Source: Delphinapterus leucas (taxonomy: Eukaryota > Chordata > Mammalia > Artiodactyla > Monodontidae). Taken from it: DNA of 64,000 nt. The stretch spans positions 45,015,204 to 45,079,203 of the forward strand of contig NW_022098036.1 of the NCBI RefSeq assembly GCF_002288925.2. Direction: 5' to 3'. Every line of letters begins with the position of its first letter. Position 1 is the stretch's first letter. Below the pieces are notes generated by a model. That model saw only the letters and a program-made list of their open reading frames with translations. It was not told the origin of the DNA and searched no databases. The translations under genes were made by a program, and so were the position numbers. Of the stretch, positions 10,441 through 22,900 are shown piece after piece.

Positions 10441-13400
10441 GTGAGTGATCCCCAGCCCCTTCGACTTCCCCTCCCAGCCCCTGTACGATCTCCGACCCCC
10501 GGAGCCCCATCCCCGCGCTGGGGGGAGGAGAATTCTAGGTTCGAAGTCGCCTGGTTCTCTCTCCTTTCTCCTCTGGACTTTTCGGTTCCCTGTTGTAACT
10601 GGGGGAGGGTGAGTGGGTGTGTAGGGAGGAGGGGAAGGCTGGGTAGGGACGCCCTTGGCGAGGGGAGGGTTTGAGATTCTCCTGCTTCCTGGGGCTCATC
10701 GCCCCAAGTGCAGGAACTTTTTGTTCTCTGACCCAGTTTGGAGCCTTCTAGACTGCCTGTGAAATGGAGGATAGGAGAAACGTTTCCTTCCCAGGCCTCC
10801 TCTCCTCCCCTCCATGACTACCTCCTAGCGACCTCAACACATGTACAGAAACCTGGCCTTATTCCTGGGGAGCAGTTGCCTTTGGGAATGAAAGGTTTAA
10901 GAGAAATTGCCCCCTCTGACCCCTACCCAGACATACTCAGAAAACCAACTAGGAAAGTGAGAACCTGAGTCCTCAGAGGTTCCTGGTGTTGCGTCCTAAT
11001 CTGAGACTTCTAAACTGAAAGAAGACTCAAGCTGAGACCTATTTGGTAATGAGGGCCCAGATGTGATATTTTATCATATGAACCCCCTTCTCACCATACA
11101 TTTGAAGCGCTTTTTATGATTAGGATAAGTAGGTGGCAGTGATTGAAAAAAAAAAAAACAACGAAAAAACAAAAAAGCCAGTTAAAGTTGGGAATTTTTT
11201 AAATGATGCATACATATCTTAAGAACTGTCATTAAAAGTACGATCATTTCACCAATCTCTTCGGTTAGTGTCCAGGCGTTTTCTTTATGTAAGTATGCTG
11301 ATTGGCAGTCCCAATTGTCTTTCTAGGATAAACTACATAAGTGAATCTCAAATCTGGCTGCACCCTGAGAACTTTTTAAAAACTACTTATGCCTGAGCCC
11401 CAGTCGAGGCTAATTAAGTCAGAATGAGGAGGTTGATGCCCTGGTTTAAGTTTCCCAGGTAATTCTAATGTGCAGCCTGAGCCTGGAGCCACTGCCTCTC
11501 ATCATCTGTGATTTCCACGTTTGGTTTCTTTAAAGTGGAGTGAGCATTTAAACACTTTTGAAGCAATCTGAGTGCAGAATACTTCTGAGTTTTTTAAATC
11601 CCCAGCCCCTCCAGTCTTTTACAGTTTTCTTGCCTACTCCCAACTCAAAAAAAACTTTTAATATACACTCCTTTGTATTATGTCTTTCCAAAGCATTTGA
11701 CTTTGTTTTCATAGAAACAGTTTTTTCTTTTGGCCGCTCTGTGCGGCTTGTGAGATCTTACTTCCCCAACCAGGGATTGAACCCGGGCCCTCAGCAGTGA
11801 AAGCACGGAGTCCTAACTACTGGACTGCCAGGGAATTCCCAGAAACAATGCACTCATTTTCCATAGATTTATGTGATGTTTAACTATTATATACAGAAAA
11901 ACAATGAGCCTAAGCAGGTTTGGAATTACACACAACTGGCCTAAGCACATAGGGCAGCTGAAGGAAGCAGCTGACTTTGCCATACTAGAGTAGCCTACCA
12001 GTCTCTAGTTTCCAGTGCACTATGGGTATTGATAATGTAATCCAGTAGGGGTCAGTTAAGCCAGGCTTTTGGCCCAGTTGAACACCCCTCACTTCCACTC
12101 TCTTCAACTAATATCACCAATGCCTAGTCGCTTCTAGACTAATTCAGATTCTCTTGAGTCTTCCAACCATTCTTTCCATTCATTCATAAACTGTTTCTCT
12201 TTAAGCATTACCACCATTGCTTTTATTAAGTTGGGAGGATAAGGCAGAGTTTATTAACCAGGACTTCTGGGCAATCAGCAAACCCCCGGAGATTATACTT
12301 TATGTAATGTGTAAGTGTGAATGTTTATGGGGGGGGCAGTAAGTCATAACTTTCTGAGAGTTTATAACTTCTGATTTTCAAAGAGGTTCATGATCCAAAA
12401 AGTTGAGAAGCACATGAATTGAATATCACTAAAAGTCCTTTAAGGCCCTTGAAAACTATCACCAAAACACATTTCATTCAGAAACATACCTCAGTTCTCT
12501 GAATAAAGATTTAGGGAATTTAGCAGGCTCATATCTGGTCTCGCACTTGAACTGTTTCCTGCTTTTAACCATAAGCCTAGGCTCGAGGGTTTTTTGGCAC
12601 CGTGCAGCATGCGGGATTAGTTCCCCCACCAGGGATCAAACCCGTGTCCCTTGCAGTCCTGCAGTGGAAGTGCGGAATCCTAACCACTGGATCACCAGGG
12701 AATTCCCAGCCTAGGTTCAAGTTCTGAAGACCTCTTTTTCCTAGGACTGTGTGAACACCTACACTGGAAGTTTAAGGCAGCCCATTCTTTTCTGCCTTTT
12801 GTCCAGGGGTATGGAAAGCCCAAAGGGAAATAAGGGTGTTACCCTGACTGTATTTTTTATTAGTGATTTTAAGTAGCAGTGGGGCATATCTGACATGGAT
12901 ACAAGTTTAGTAATAATTCAGAATTGATAATACCACTACCACCACCTCTGCCCAGAGGAGTCCTTATTTCTCCAGCTTTCCTTCCCTTTTTCTCCCATCT
13001 CCAAATGAGGTACAAGGACGTAAGACACTATAGTGTCTTCTCTGTGGTTTTTATTACTGTAGGGTCTACCCTCTTTGTTATAGTTCTCATGAGCCACTCC
13101 CTGGATAGTTTTCAACTATGTCAAAGCCAGATTCTTCCAGGGAGGTATCAGCTCTACATCTGTGCCCTGATCTAAGCCACCATTCTGTATCAGGAAGTCT
13201 TCCACAACCTGTGTTTTGTGTCACTGGGAAACTGTAGATACATACAGTACACCAGATATGACCTTTCCATTACTGTATGTTATACTGAAATATCAAGCTG
13301 ATATGGGAATCTGACGATAGCAAACCACATGAATGAAAGTAAAATGCTTCCTGGTGGGCTTATAGCTGTGCCTGCCTTATTTCCTGTCTGGCAGTCTTCA

Positions 13401-16400
13401 TCCTCACACTGGACTGCTTTATTCCTTACGCTACCTTTTCCTCGTATCTGAACTGTTACTGTGTCCTTAAAAAACAGGACACAGATAAGGTTAAGTGGAT
13501 GTCAAGTGCTGGAACATCAAGTATTCTCCAGCTTAGATTTGGTGGTGTTCCTGGTGGGCCACAATTTCCAAATGGTAGTTTAGTGCCTGGCTGTGCAAGC
13601 ACTTCCTCACAGCCCCTCAGCTGTGTCTGGGATGGACCTGGAGGGTAAAGGTAGAGCTACCACACTGGCAATTCACCTAGTAATCAAAAAGAACTTATAT
13701 CCAAATTATGGATTCAATTCTAAAGCAGTGATTTTGCTACTTTTTAAAAGTTGCAAAATCCTTTCTGGAATTATATCCAACTCCCCAAATATAAAAAGTA
13801 CAAAATCAAGACACCCTGGTTTCCTCCACTGCTCATTAGGATTAAGACTGCAATAACAGACTGAAACAGTCATTTTAAAGGATTCAGTCTGCCTCACTTC
13901 CCCTGTTGTCTAAGAGGAGCATTACCTTATATCAGAATCAGCCCGTGAGGCTGAAGCAATGATAAAAGCTCTAATTTATTGAGCCTTTACTTTGGTCTAG
14001 GCATGACGTCAGTTGCATTTTTTTTTTTTTTTTTTTTTTTTTGCGGTACGCGGGCCTCTCACTGTTGTGGCCTCTCCCGTTGCGGAGCACAGGCTCTGGA
14101 CGCGCAGGCCCAGCGGCCATGGCTCACGGGCCCAGCCGCTCCGCGGCACGTGGGATCCTCCCGGACCGGGGCACAAACCCGCGTCCCCTGCATCGGCAGG
14201 CGGACTCTCAACCACTGCGCCACCAGGGAAGCCCATCAGTTGCATTTTTTGATTTAGTCATAAACTTGCAAGGTAGACGCTGTTATGACCTCCTTTTATC
14301 CTGATGGGAAAATAAAGCTTAGCGAGCACTCTAGGGAGTGGAGAAGCTGCGATTCACCTCAAATCTGCCTCACCCCAGACCTCCACCTCTAACAGCTCTA
14401 GGCCCCGCCTACACATGACATCTAGCACACAGTAGGTGCTCTGTAAAAATACATGTAACTTTACATACATTCAACATTGTCTCCATTTTCTACACATGAG
14501 GAAACTGAGGCTCCTATAAGTTCAGTAGCTTTTGCCCAAGATCACATGGCTGGTGGCAGAATTGGGATTCAAACTGCAGGCTGGCCTTAATCATATTTTA
14601 ACCCACTATGCCATGCTGCCTTCATTTACCCTCTTAAGGTTCTCTTCAAGCTGTACTGCCTCTAGGGTCTGCATGGCCTTCAGTTTGTTAAGATTTGCTT
14701 GTTAAAAGGGAACGGTGACACCCATTAGAATGCTTCCGAAGTTTTCTGCTCATCATATAAAATCCCCGATATTACACTGCACTATGTGTAACTTTCTGGA
14801 CTTGAGATTTTTCTCAATTCATCATGTAGCATTTATATCAGAATCCTGTCCTATCCATAACATATCAGAAGTAATATTTATAAACTCAGATGGGATTCCT
14901 CTAAGAGTAAAGGATGACAGATGTTTTAAAGTCTCTAATGCCCACACAGGGAGCCGAGTTAAAAATTTGGTCAACGGGGAACTCCCTGGCGGTCCAGTGG
15001 TTAGGACTCTGTGCTTCCACGTGCCTCCCTGGTTGGGGAACTAAGATCCCAAAAGCCCCAGGCATGGCCAAAAAAAAAAAAAAAAGATTGGTCAACAGAA
15101 TTATTCTGGGAAATAGCTTGAGCAGGTTTCCAAGAATGAAGCGTAGTCAGAGGCTTTCCCTGCCGTCCCCACAGCCACGATGACCCTGGGAGCCCTGGTG
15201 CTGCTGGGTAGCTTGCAGGACCCGGTTACAGTTTATAATGAGCGAGCCCACCTGGTTCTGAGAAGAAAGCTGGACTGAAAAGATAAGAGCTGAGGGCCTC
15301 CCGTCTTGTGTGGAGGGGCTGCTAAGGTCTGAGGGAGCTCTCTAGGCTCCCTGGAGAGAGACTCAGCAGTTGGAAGAGACAAAGGCTGGGGGGAGGGGAA
15401 TAACCTTTGTTCTGAGGATGACAGGGGTAGGAAACGTTCCTTCCCTCTACCCTAACCAGACCAAAACCGAGGGGGAGCGAGCCCCATTTATCCCAGATAG
15501 CTGACCTATTAGAAAAAAAACCCATCAATCCCCTCCCCCTAACACTCGCCCACCAAGAAGGGAAAGAAAAGGGGGCTGGGCAGAGGGACTGTGCTATTCT
15601 ACCTTCTAGATTTTCACACGTTGTATTCTTAACCTTTCCATATTCTAGAGATAATCTAGAGATAACTCTAGAGGTAATCTGTTAGGAGCTAAAGTTTTCT
15701 GGGATTACACCTCTTCTTGTTTTCTTGGTGAGTCTTAGTTTTGTCATTCTTGTTCCATTAACTTAGAGGGTGAAGTGAATTTGAATGGGAAAGATAAAGG
15801 CTATAAGGATGTTTTCCCTTTTAACCTCGGAAGTCAGATTTCGTTTTTGGTGACAACACTCACTAGTCTTGTGACTTGGGATAATTTAACCTCTATGGAC
15901 TTTGGCTTTTTCATACTTACAAGGGAATTATAGCAGGCTCTGATGATTCACAAGGTTATGAAAATTAAATGAGAAATTGTTATGCACTTTAAAAGCAATC
16001 CAGCACAGTACACGTAGAAGTTGATTGTTTTGGAGTCCAACGTTTTGTTTGGTAGAAATTGAACAGTGGGTTGAAAGAGGAGCCCCAGTGATCGAGCTGT
16101 TTCTCTTCTTATTACAGCTATCTCTGAAGGGCACAAATCAGAAAGCACCATGCCTCCTAATAAAGAGGCCAGCGGTCTTAATAGCTCCCCTGCGGGGCTC
16201 ATCTGTCTCCCTCCAATCTCTGAGGAGCTACAACTTGTGTGGACCCAAGCAGCCCAGACTAGTGAGCTGGATGGCAATGAACACTTGCTACAAACCTTCA
16301 GCTACTTTCCATATCCCAGTTTAGCAGACATTGCCCTTCTCTGCCTACGCTATGGGCTGCAGATGGAGAAAGTCAAGACTTGGTTCATGGCCCAGCGCCT

Positions 16401-17715
16401 CCGCTGTGGCATTAGCTGGTCATCCGAAGAAATTGAAGAGACTCGAGCCCGAGTAGTCTACCATCGGGACCAACTCCATTTCAAATCCCTTCTCTCTTTT
16501 ACTCATCATGCAGGGCGGCCCCCAGAGGAGGTGCCTCCTTCTCCAGTGCCACCTCCAGAACAAGTTGGTCTTGGAATAGTTCCCCTGACTCTTAGCGAGC
16601 CCACCCAGATGAAAGGATTGAAGGTAGAGCCCTCAGAGCCCTCAGAGCCACTGAGTCACCAGAAAGCAAAGGAGCCCCTGATGGCACCTGGCAGTGGGGC
16701 ATTCCCCCACCAATCACAATTTTGGCAGGATCTTCAAAGCAGTGGCCTCTCTAAGGAGCAGGCAGGCAAGGGTCCCGACCAGTCACACGGCCTAGGTACT
16801 GCTTCCTGGAACCACTCCACAGCTGTCCACCAGCCCCGTGCTCGGGATAAGCCCCCACCCGTCTCATTACTTGCCAGTAGTTGTAAGAAGGAGTCAGCAT
16901 CTAATGTGACTCCTCCTTCCTCTACCTCTTCTTCCTCTTTCCAGGTACTGGCTAATGGAGCTACTGCCACCTCTAAACCCCTCCAGCCACTGGGCTGTAT
17001 CCCACAGCCGCTGTCACCCAATGAACAGGCGCTACGCCCACAGTTGGAGCCAGCCTGGCCCCAGGGGCTAAGGCATAACTCAGCACCTGGTAGGGTTGGC
17101 CCTGCAGAGTACCTTTCCCCAGATATGCAACGCCAGCGAAAGACCAAGCGCAAAACCAAAGAGCAGCTGGCTATCCTCAAATCGTTTTTTTTACAGTGCC
17201 AGTGGGCACGGCGTGAGGATTACCATAAATTAGAGCAGATCACTGGCTTACCTCGGCCTGAGATTATTCAGTGGTTTGGTGACACACGCTATGCCTTGAA
17301 GCATGGGCAACTAAAATGGTTTCGGGACAACGCAGTACCTGGTGCCCCTAGTTTCCAGGATCCAGCAATTCCCACACCACCACCTTCAACCCGCTCCTTG
17401 AATGAATGGGCTGAGACACCACCTCTGCCGATCCCCCCACCCCCACCAGATATACGACCCTTGGAAAGGTACTGGGCAACCCACCAACAGCTACGGGAAA
17501 GTGATATCCCTCAACTGAGTCAGGCATCAAGGCTTAGCACCCAGCAGGTACTGGATTGGTTTGACTCTCGATTACCTGAGCCAGCTGAAGTGGTGGTTTG
17601 TCTAGATGAAGAGCAGGAAGAGGAGGAGGAAGAACTGCCAGAAGATGATGAGGATGAAGAGGAGGAGGAGGAAGACGACGACGACGACGATGATGATGTG
17701 ATCATCCAGGACTGA
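10401..17715 (+). CDS. HOMEZ: HOMEZ, homeobox and leucine-zipper protein
   Basis: Coding exons are 10401-10440 and 16118-17715 (phase 1, GCG|GTGAGT to TTACAG|CT). They give 545 residues; recalled human HOMEZ is about 550. It is a nuclear homeodomain protein presumed to bind DNA and regulate transcription. Visible features are a first atypical homeodomain at about residues 55-114 with helix-3-like KVKTWFMAQRLR, and a Pro/Ser-rich middle. A second homeodomain spans about 355-412, preceded by basic RQRKTKRKTK and carrying IIQWFGDTRYALK. A third short homeodomain-like segment (about 461-499) ends VLDWFDSR. The tail is extremely acidic, Glu/Asp-rich (about 510-540), and closes VIIQD. The start at 10401 matches the long isoform (MVRGWEPPP). 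Exon 2 alone has an ATG at 16150 that would give a 521-residue form. The CCAAT-box promoter lies immediately upstream; RNF212B converges from the right. No lesion is seen. Confidence 0.97.
11721..11840 (-). mobile_element. Short CHR-type tRNA SINE
   Basis: Antisense copy: T-run, 'ggccgctctgtgcggcttg', B-box region 'ccagggattgaacccgggcc', then 'ggactgccagggaattccc'. Similar flanks ATAGAAACAG before and AGAAACAATG after suggest a TSD. Confidence 0.8.
12590..12707 (-). mobile_element. Short CHR-type tRNA SINE
   Basis: Antisense copy ending 'atcaccagggaattccc'. The flanks AGCCTAGGCTCGAG and AGCCTAGGTTCAAG are a near-perfect TSD with two changes, indicating an older insertion. Confidence 0.8.
14019..14234 (-). 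mobile_element. Young CHR-type SINE with TSD
   Basis: Full antisense copy from a T-run and 'gcggtacgcgggcctctcac' to 'caccagggaagccc'. TCAGTTGCATTTTTT flanks it on both sides (14009-14023 and 14236-14250), a perfect TSD. Confidence 0.9.
14435..14625 (-). repeat. MIR SINE
   Basis: Antisense MIR signature: 'cacatgaggaaactgaggct', 'caagatcacatggctggtgg' and 'attgggattcaaactgcagg'. Confidence 0.7.
14976..15085 (+). mobile_element. Short CHR-type tRNA SINE
   Basis: Sense copy 'gggaactccctggcggtcca' to 'aggcatggcc' plus A-tail. Flanks TTGGTCAAC before and ATTGGTCAAC after fit a TSD. Confidence 0.85.
15860..15995 (+). repeat. MIR SINE fragment
   Basis: Sense MIR pattern: 'gtgacttgggataatttaac', 'ggactttggctttttcatac', then 'gaaaattaaatgag' with 'tatgcactttaaaagc'. 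It is diverged. Confidence 0.55.
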
Positions 17716-19399
17716 GGGGGCACTGGGGGAGGGGAGGTCTGTTACTAAAAGACGAACCAGCTTAGTAACTGTTTAAACAAAGAAACCACATTTTTTTACT
17801 TACCTTGTGGCAAAGAACTGAAAAGCTTTGTGTTTTTGAGGGTGGGGGACAGCGGGATGTAGTAAGGGTGGACTAGGGAGGATGATCATGGAGGACAAAG
17901 CAAGGTGGGGATTGGATGGGCAGAAATCCAGGCCTCCAGCCTCAATGAGAAGAGTGCTATGGGTCTGGTCCAAACTATGGGGCCGGGAAAAGGCTCTTGC
18001 TCTCCTCGTATCGGCTGTTCTTTCCCCTTAGTGTACTACGGCCTACATCTATGGAGGACTAGAAAGGAGGTGTAAAGATTCCAGTACATCCCCCAGTCCC
18101 ACCCCACCATTTTCCTTGGAATATAAGGCTGCCTTGCACCCCTTCTTTTCTCTCTGAGCACAAGTCCACACACAATGCAGCCAAGAATCTCAGTATGTCC
18201 CAGTCAATCACAAATATTTCCTCTTCCTTATACCAGCTTGACTTTATATGTTTTCCTGCTGCTTTATTGAGTCACACAGGGAGCAGAATGTTTTCGTTTC
18301 TAATACTGGACCACTATGCCTTGTACCTTTTTATCTTTCCCAAACCCCCATTCTGTTCACTATTTGTCTCAGGGTAAATCTTCCCCCCGGAGCTTGTGAA
18401 AAAGTTTAATAATTGGGTGGAGAATAATTTAGACTGGATATTTATTGGAGGTGGGAATTAGGGGAGATGTCCTTTAAAAAAAAAAGTAGAATTAGAATTA
18501 TAGAGGGGTAGAGAGGAGAGGGAATGGTTTCTACTGTTCGGAAGGACAGTGCAGGTAGGTTCCAGGTTTGGTTTTACAAACCTGACAGTCCCTCCTGCCT
18601 AGCTTGACAGAGACTGATTTTTTTTTTTCAGAGACTGATTTTTTTTATCTTTTTGGTGTTGGTTTAATGTGTCCAGAAAAGAGACTTTTCCCTCACTTTA
18701 TACGATCTGTCTTGGAGACAGAGGGACCATGGTCCTTAACTGAATTAATTGATGTTTTAGAATGGTTTTCATCAGTTGGGGTCAGATATAAAGGTATCAG
18801 TGGGTTAACCATCTAGAAATAAAAAAGTGGAAAGCCCCAAATTGCTAGAATAGTAATAAAAAGGCCAAAAATAAAATTGTTTCTCTCACCTCCACTTTGC
18901 CACTTCTATGGTTTAGAGATTAATGGAGCCAAATCCATTAACTTTCTGATTTAGTATACTTTTTATTTATTTTTGAAGCGGCAGGATATACTGAGGTAAA
19001 GTAAAAGAACAAAAACTTGAAAAGTTAGTAGATCGGTATCTATCACTAGGCAGACTTTTTTCTGCACCTGCTACAGCACAGGCTCTTGCTCAGAAGAGAG
19101 GGAGTTTAGAAATGCCTTTAAAATAAATTCAGTTTCAGAAAGGGTAGTGGGATCCTATTCAGCTACAAGGTCATTCCCAAGACCAAATTTATTTCTGGCA
19201 GATGCTATCTTTACATTTTTCCAATATTTTTGCTTAAGGTATGCCTGCCAGTGGCCTACCCATTTAATCCCTCATTTCTACCCCTTAGTACCCAAAGAAG
19301 AATAAATGTTTGATCTCAGTGGTAGTGTTCTTTGCCCATTCCACCATTTGAGAGCTTGTAACACCAATAGAGTTGCAGTAGCAATAAAAGGACATCCTC
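17716..19399 (+). other. HOMEZ: HOMEZ 3' UTR and tail-to-tail gap
   Basis: No coding exon is visible between the HOMEZ stop (17713-17715) and the RNF212B 3' end. Three AATAAA hexamers cluster on the plus strand at 18818-18823, 18855-18860 and 18870-18875 and are the best polyadenylation candidates for HOMEZ. Further hexamers near 19122 and 19384 would extend the message towards, or into, RNF212B antisense sequence. Confidence 0.5.
18818..18875 (+). terminator. HOMEZ: Clustered polyadenylation signals, probably HOMEZ
   Basis: There are three AATAAA hexamers within 58 bp on the HOMEZ strand, 1.1 kb past the stop codon. Usage is not provable from sequence. Confidence 0.4.
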
Positions 19400-19405
19400 T
19401 TTATT
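19400..19405 (-). terminator. RNF212B: Candidate RNF212B polyadenylation signal
   Basis: AATAAA on the minus strand about 535 nt beyond the RNF212B stop (TAG, 19940-19942). It is the first such hexamer downstream on that strand that I found. Confidence 0.4.
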
Positions 19406-19939
19406 TCATTATCTGTGTACTTTAGTAAGCCTGTGTCTCCAACTGTTACCAAACAGAAAGGAAAATCAACATATTTAATAGTAACTAGGCACAGAGGAAA
19501 CAATAGGCAAATAGAAAAAGTATAATAAATTAGGGCAAGGAACAGTGTTGTGGCTTGTTAACATCGGCAGTGGGAGAATATACCCAAAGCTAAAAAGTGA
19601 AATCCAGAAATAAAACATGGTTAATAAGTATATCACCCCACCCCCCCACCCCCAATGATGCCAAGAATTGTTTTTATAACCTTGTTTCAAGTTGCAGGAA
19701 ATAAGGGAGCTATCTGTATCTTGTGGGAGAGATATAAACATCTTCCTGAAGCTCTGACCTGACCATTTTCATAGGAAGTAATACAGGGTGTATAGGGTTA
19801 AGATTGAGAGAGAGAAGGTACAGAGTGAAACCAGGAAACAAGGTAGGGGTACATTTTCCAAGGCCATCACACCTAAATGAGTATGAGATGCTACCGTCCG
19901 TCCTTCAGCAGTATGTATAGATCAGATCTCGAAAATGGT

Positions 19940-22900
19940 CTATCTGGGAGTGTTCCATGCTTCTCTCCCCCTGGCTAATCCCATCTGCCTCTGTTGGTAG
20001 AGATTCTGCAGCACAGGACAGGAAGGCAGTTAAGGGTGTTTGTAACAAAAAGGGCGAGTAAGGCCCTCTCAAGTCATTATATGAAGTTTATTGTGACAGT
20101 AAACCACTGCTGTTGCTTCCCCATAGTTTTCTCCATTTCATGAAAACTAACTTTTCCAAACTAAGATTTGATACATCTAATGTGACAAAGGCTTTGTTGC
20201 TACTTGAAACTGGAGCATTTCCGTGGTTTATGGTGATAAAGCCGAATATTTGAAAATCAAACAGTTTTGGGAAGCCTGGAACATGACTACCATACCCAGA
20301 GATGATTACCAGGGAGGCAGAGTTCTTAGGCCTCTGGGGAAGTGGTACTTTCTTCAATAACTCTTTTTCTAACTTTATTATGGAAATTTTCAAAAAATAC
20401 AAAAACAGTAGTATAATGCACTCACATGTACTCATCACCCAACTTCAACAATTAACTCATGGCCAATTTTCTTTCATTTCTACTTTCTCACACTGCCCCT
20501 TTCCACTAGATTAAGCTAAAGCAAAATTCAGACAATCATTTAATTTTCTATCCATAAGTATTTTAGTATGCATCTCTAAAAGATAAAGACTATTTTTAAA
20601 AACATAACCACAATAGCATCATGCCTACAAAAAAAACACTATTAACAATTCCTTAATATAAAATGTCCACTAAGTATTCAATTTTCCTCAACTGTCTCAT
20701 AAATGGTTTTTACAGTTTGTTCCAATCAAGATCCAACTGGAGGCCATTTATTTGCAGATGGTTTATATGTGTCTTAAGTCTTTTTTTCACCTGTAGATTA
20801 ATCCCTCGATTTACGAGGGTCTTAGAGGGATGTTATTTCCCCAGCATTGTCTGTTAAGGCTTAGACCCTAATTCCTTGCTGATGAAAATAAAGGGAATTT
20901 TGGAACATGAGAGCAAAATATTTACCTACCTTAGTAGGTCACCAGGAGCTTGGCCTAAATATCCTCAAAACCCAAGGTGTAAAAGTGAACTTAAAAGGCA
21001 AGACTGGACTTTTCATTTAATAGAGCTCCTTACAAACCTCTCTTCTCATTCCCATGCCCTTTTCCTCTTGTTTTCTGGATCAGAATAATAGTCTCATAAA
21101 TTTACAAAACATTATTCTGCTGTTGCTCTTTGGAGAAATGAAAATGGTTTTTCCTAGTTCAAGCAGTACCTCTATCCAAAATATATATTCCATTGAAAAC
21201 CCCTTTCTGTGAAACTCTTGGGAATGTCATTTGTGTCCACATCCTTAGTTCACCCTGGCCAAGACCTCTCAGTTTAAAACCTTTCATTACTATGTGACCT
21301 AATTTTTTTTTTTTTTTTTTTTTTTTGTTTTACGCGGGCCTCTCACCGTTGTGGCCTCTCCCGCTGTGGAGTACAGGCTCCAGACACGCAGGCTCAGCGG
21401 CCATGACTCACGGGCACAGCCGCTCCGTGGCATGTGGGATCCTCCCGGACCGGGGCACGAACCCATGTCCCCTGCATCGGCAGGCGGACTCTCAACCACT
21501 GCGCCACCAGGGAAGCCCTGTGACCTAATTTTTAAACCCCAAACCAGGAAGGTAATCTAACAGTCATATTATCAGAGTGACACCACTCTGGAAAACTGTG
21601 TACCTGTGGTTACCACACTTGAAACCACGTCATTCTCCACTGGTTACATTCTATCACCTTAACAAGAGACCAGAATGAGGCATTAAGTGTGCAGGCCTAA
21701 CTGTGTGAGGTTTTCATGAGCAGACCAGTTAGACTGGCCAGGGCTCACCTGTAGGGCTGGTAGCTGGAAACCAGGAAGACCCTCTAGTGTGGTTCTGCTC
21801 TCCCTCTGACCTGGAGGATGGAATTAAATAGTGAAAGATAACTACCTGGGGCAGTTTCTCAGTATTGTTATTTATGCATCAGGATAAATAAGTGGTTCTT
21901 AATCTGCAGTACACTACTCAGAAGGGAAAAGACTGTTAGCTCAGCAATTCAAGAGGTGGGTTATAATATAAAGTCCATTCTTTTACTGTGAGGATGGGGT
22001 GGTGACACAGAGGTCTGAGATTTGAGTTTAACTATGAGTAGAAAGATGTAGAGACAATATAAAGATTTTGGTGAGCTATGAAAGATGACAGCCCCTTATC
22101 ACAAGGACTGGTAGCAGAGGTACCTTTTGGGAAAACATGAGGAGAAAAAAGGATGCTGGTTTTATCATTCTCATTCAGCACTAAGCTCCCAGCAATGCTG
22201 CAACATAGGGATCTCAAAAGAAACAAACAAAAAGCCAGTTTAATTCTACAGGCCAACCTTCTGGCTAAAGAGCAGAACTCTACTCCAGGTGACAGGATGA
22301 GTGATATTTAGGCGCAAGCCAAAGCCTGCCTTAACTGTGAAGGAAATGGGGTTAACTCTTAAAGAATATTAAGGAGTCAAACTTGAGACAGTGCTTTTTT
22401 CAGGGGCTGGGGTGTAAAAATCCCAACTTCTTTGCACCTTGAAAATCTTCATTTTAGTGTATATGTCAATGGTTGAAGCTCCACTCCTTTGGGAATGTTA
22501 TTTAACTTACCTGAATTATTGGGGGTGAGGACTCCTATTTGACCTGAATCCCCACCACTTAGGGATGGTCTGAAAGAAAAAATCCCCTGTCCGGAGGAGG
22601 CAGGTGAAGGTCTAAGGAAGGGAAATAAAAGCATCAGCAGAGAAAAGGAAAGGTTGAAGTAAAAACCATGTGTAAAGGAAGAGCCTATACAGTTAAACCA
22701 GAGAGGAAATGAATCCCCTGCTTGCAACTCAGAATACAATTAAGTAATTCAGATGTATATTAGACACAGTACTGTTCAACCTTCTCTTTTCTTTACAAGG
22801 TAGATTATAAACTTCAGTGGTATAGGCCAGTGGAGAAGTAACCACAGGGCTGCTGGCAGAATGTCAGTGGGAACAGATCTCAAGTGAAAGGAAGCAGTAT

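Larger units (their letters stand above)
10441..16117 (+). other. HOMEZ: HOMEZ intron 1
   Basis: The intron is 5.68 kb with canonical GTGAGT donor and TTATTACAG acceptor. It holds several SINEs (11721-11840, 12590-12707, 14019-14234, 14976-15085) and MIR copies. No internal exon is supported. Confidence 0.85.

Noticed and set aside
14215..14235. tRNA-like A-box/B-box heads of the SINEs as possible tRNA genes
   Set aside because: Each is joined to a SINE body and A-tail with TSDs and lacks a full cloverleaf; they are retroposons, not tRNA genes.
17520..17723. Poly-serine frame on the minus strand
   Set aside because: It is the antisense of the HOMEZ acidic-tail codon repeat.
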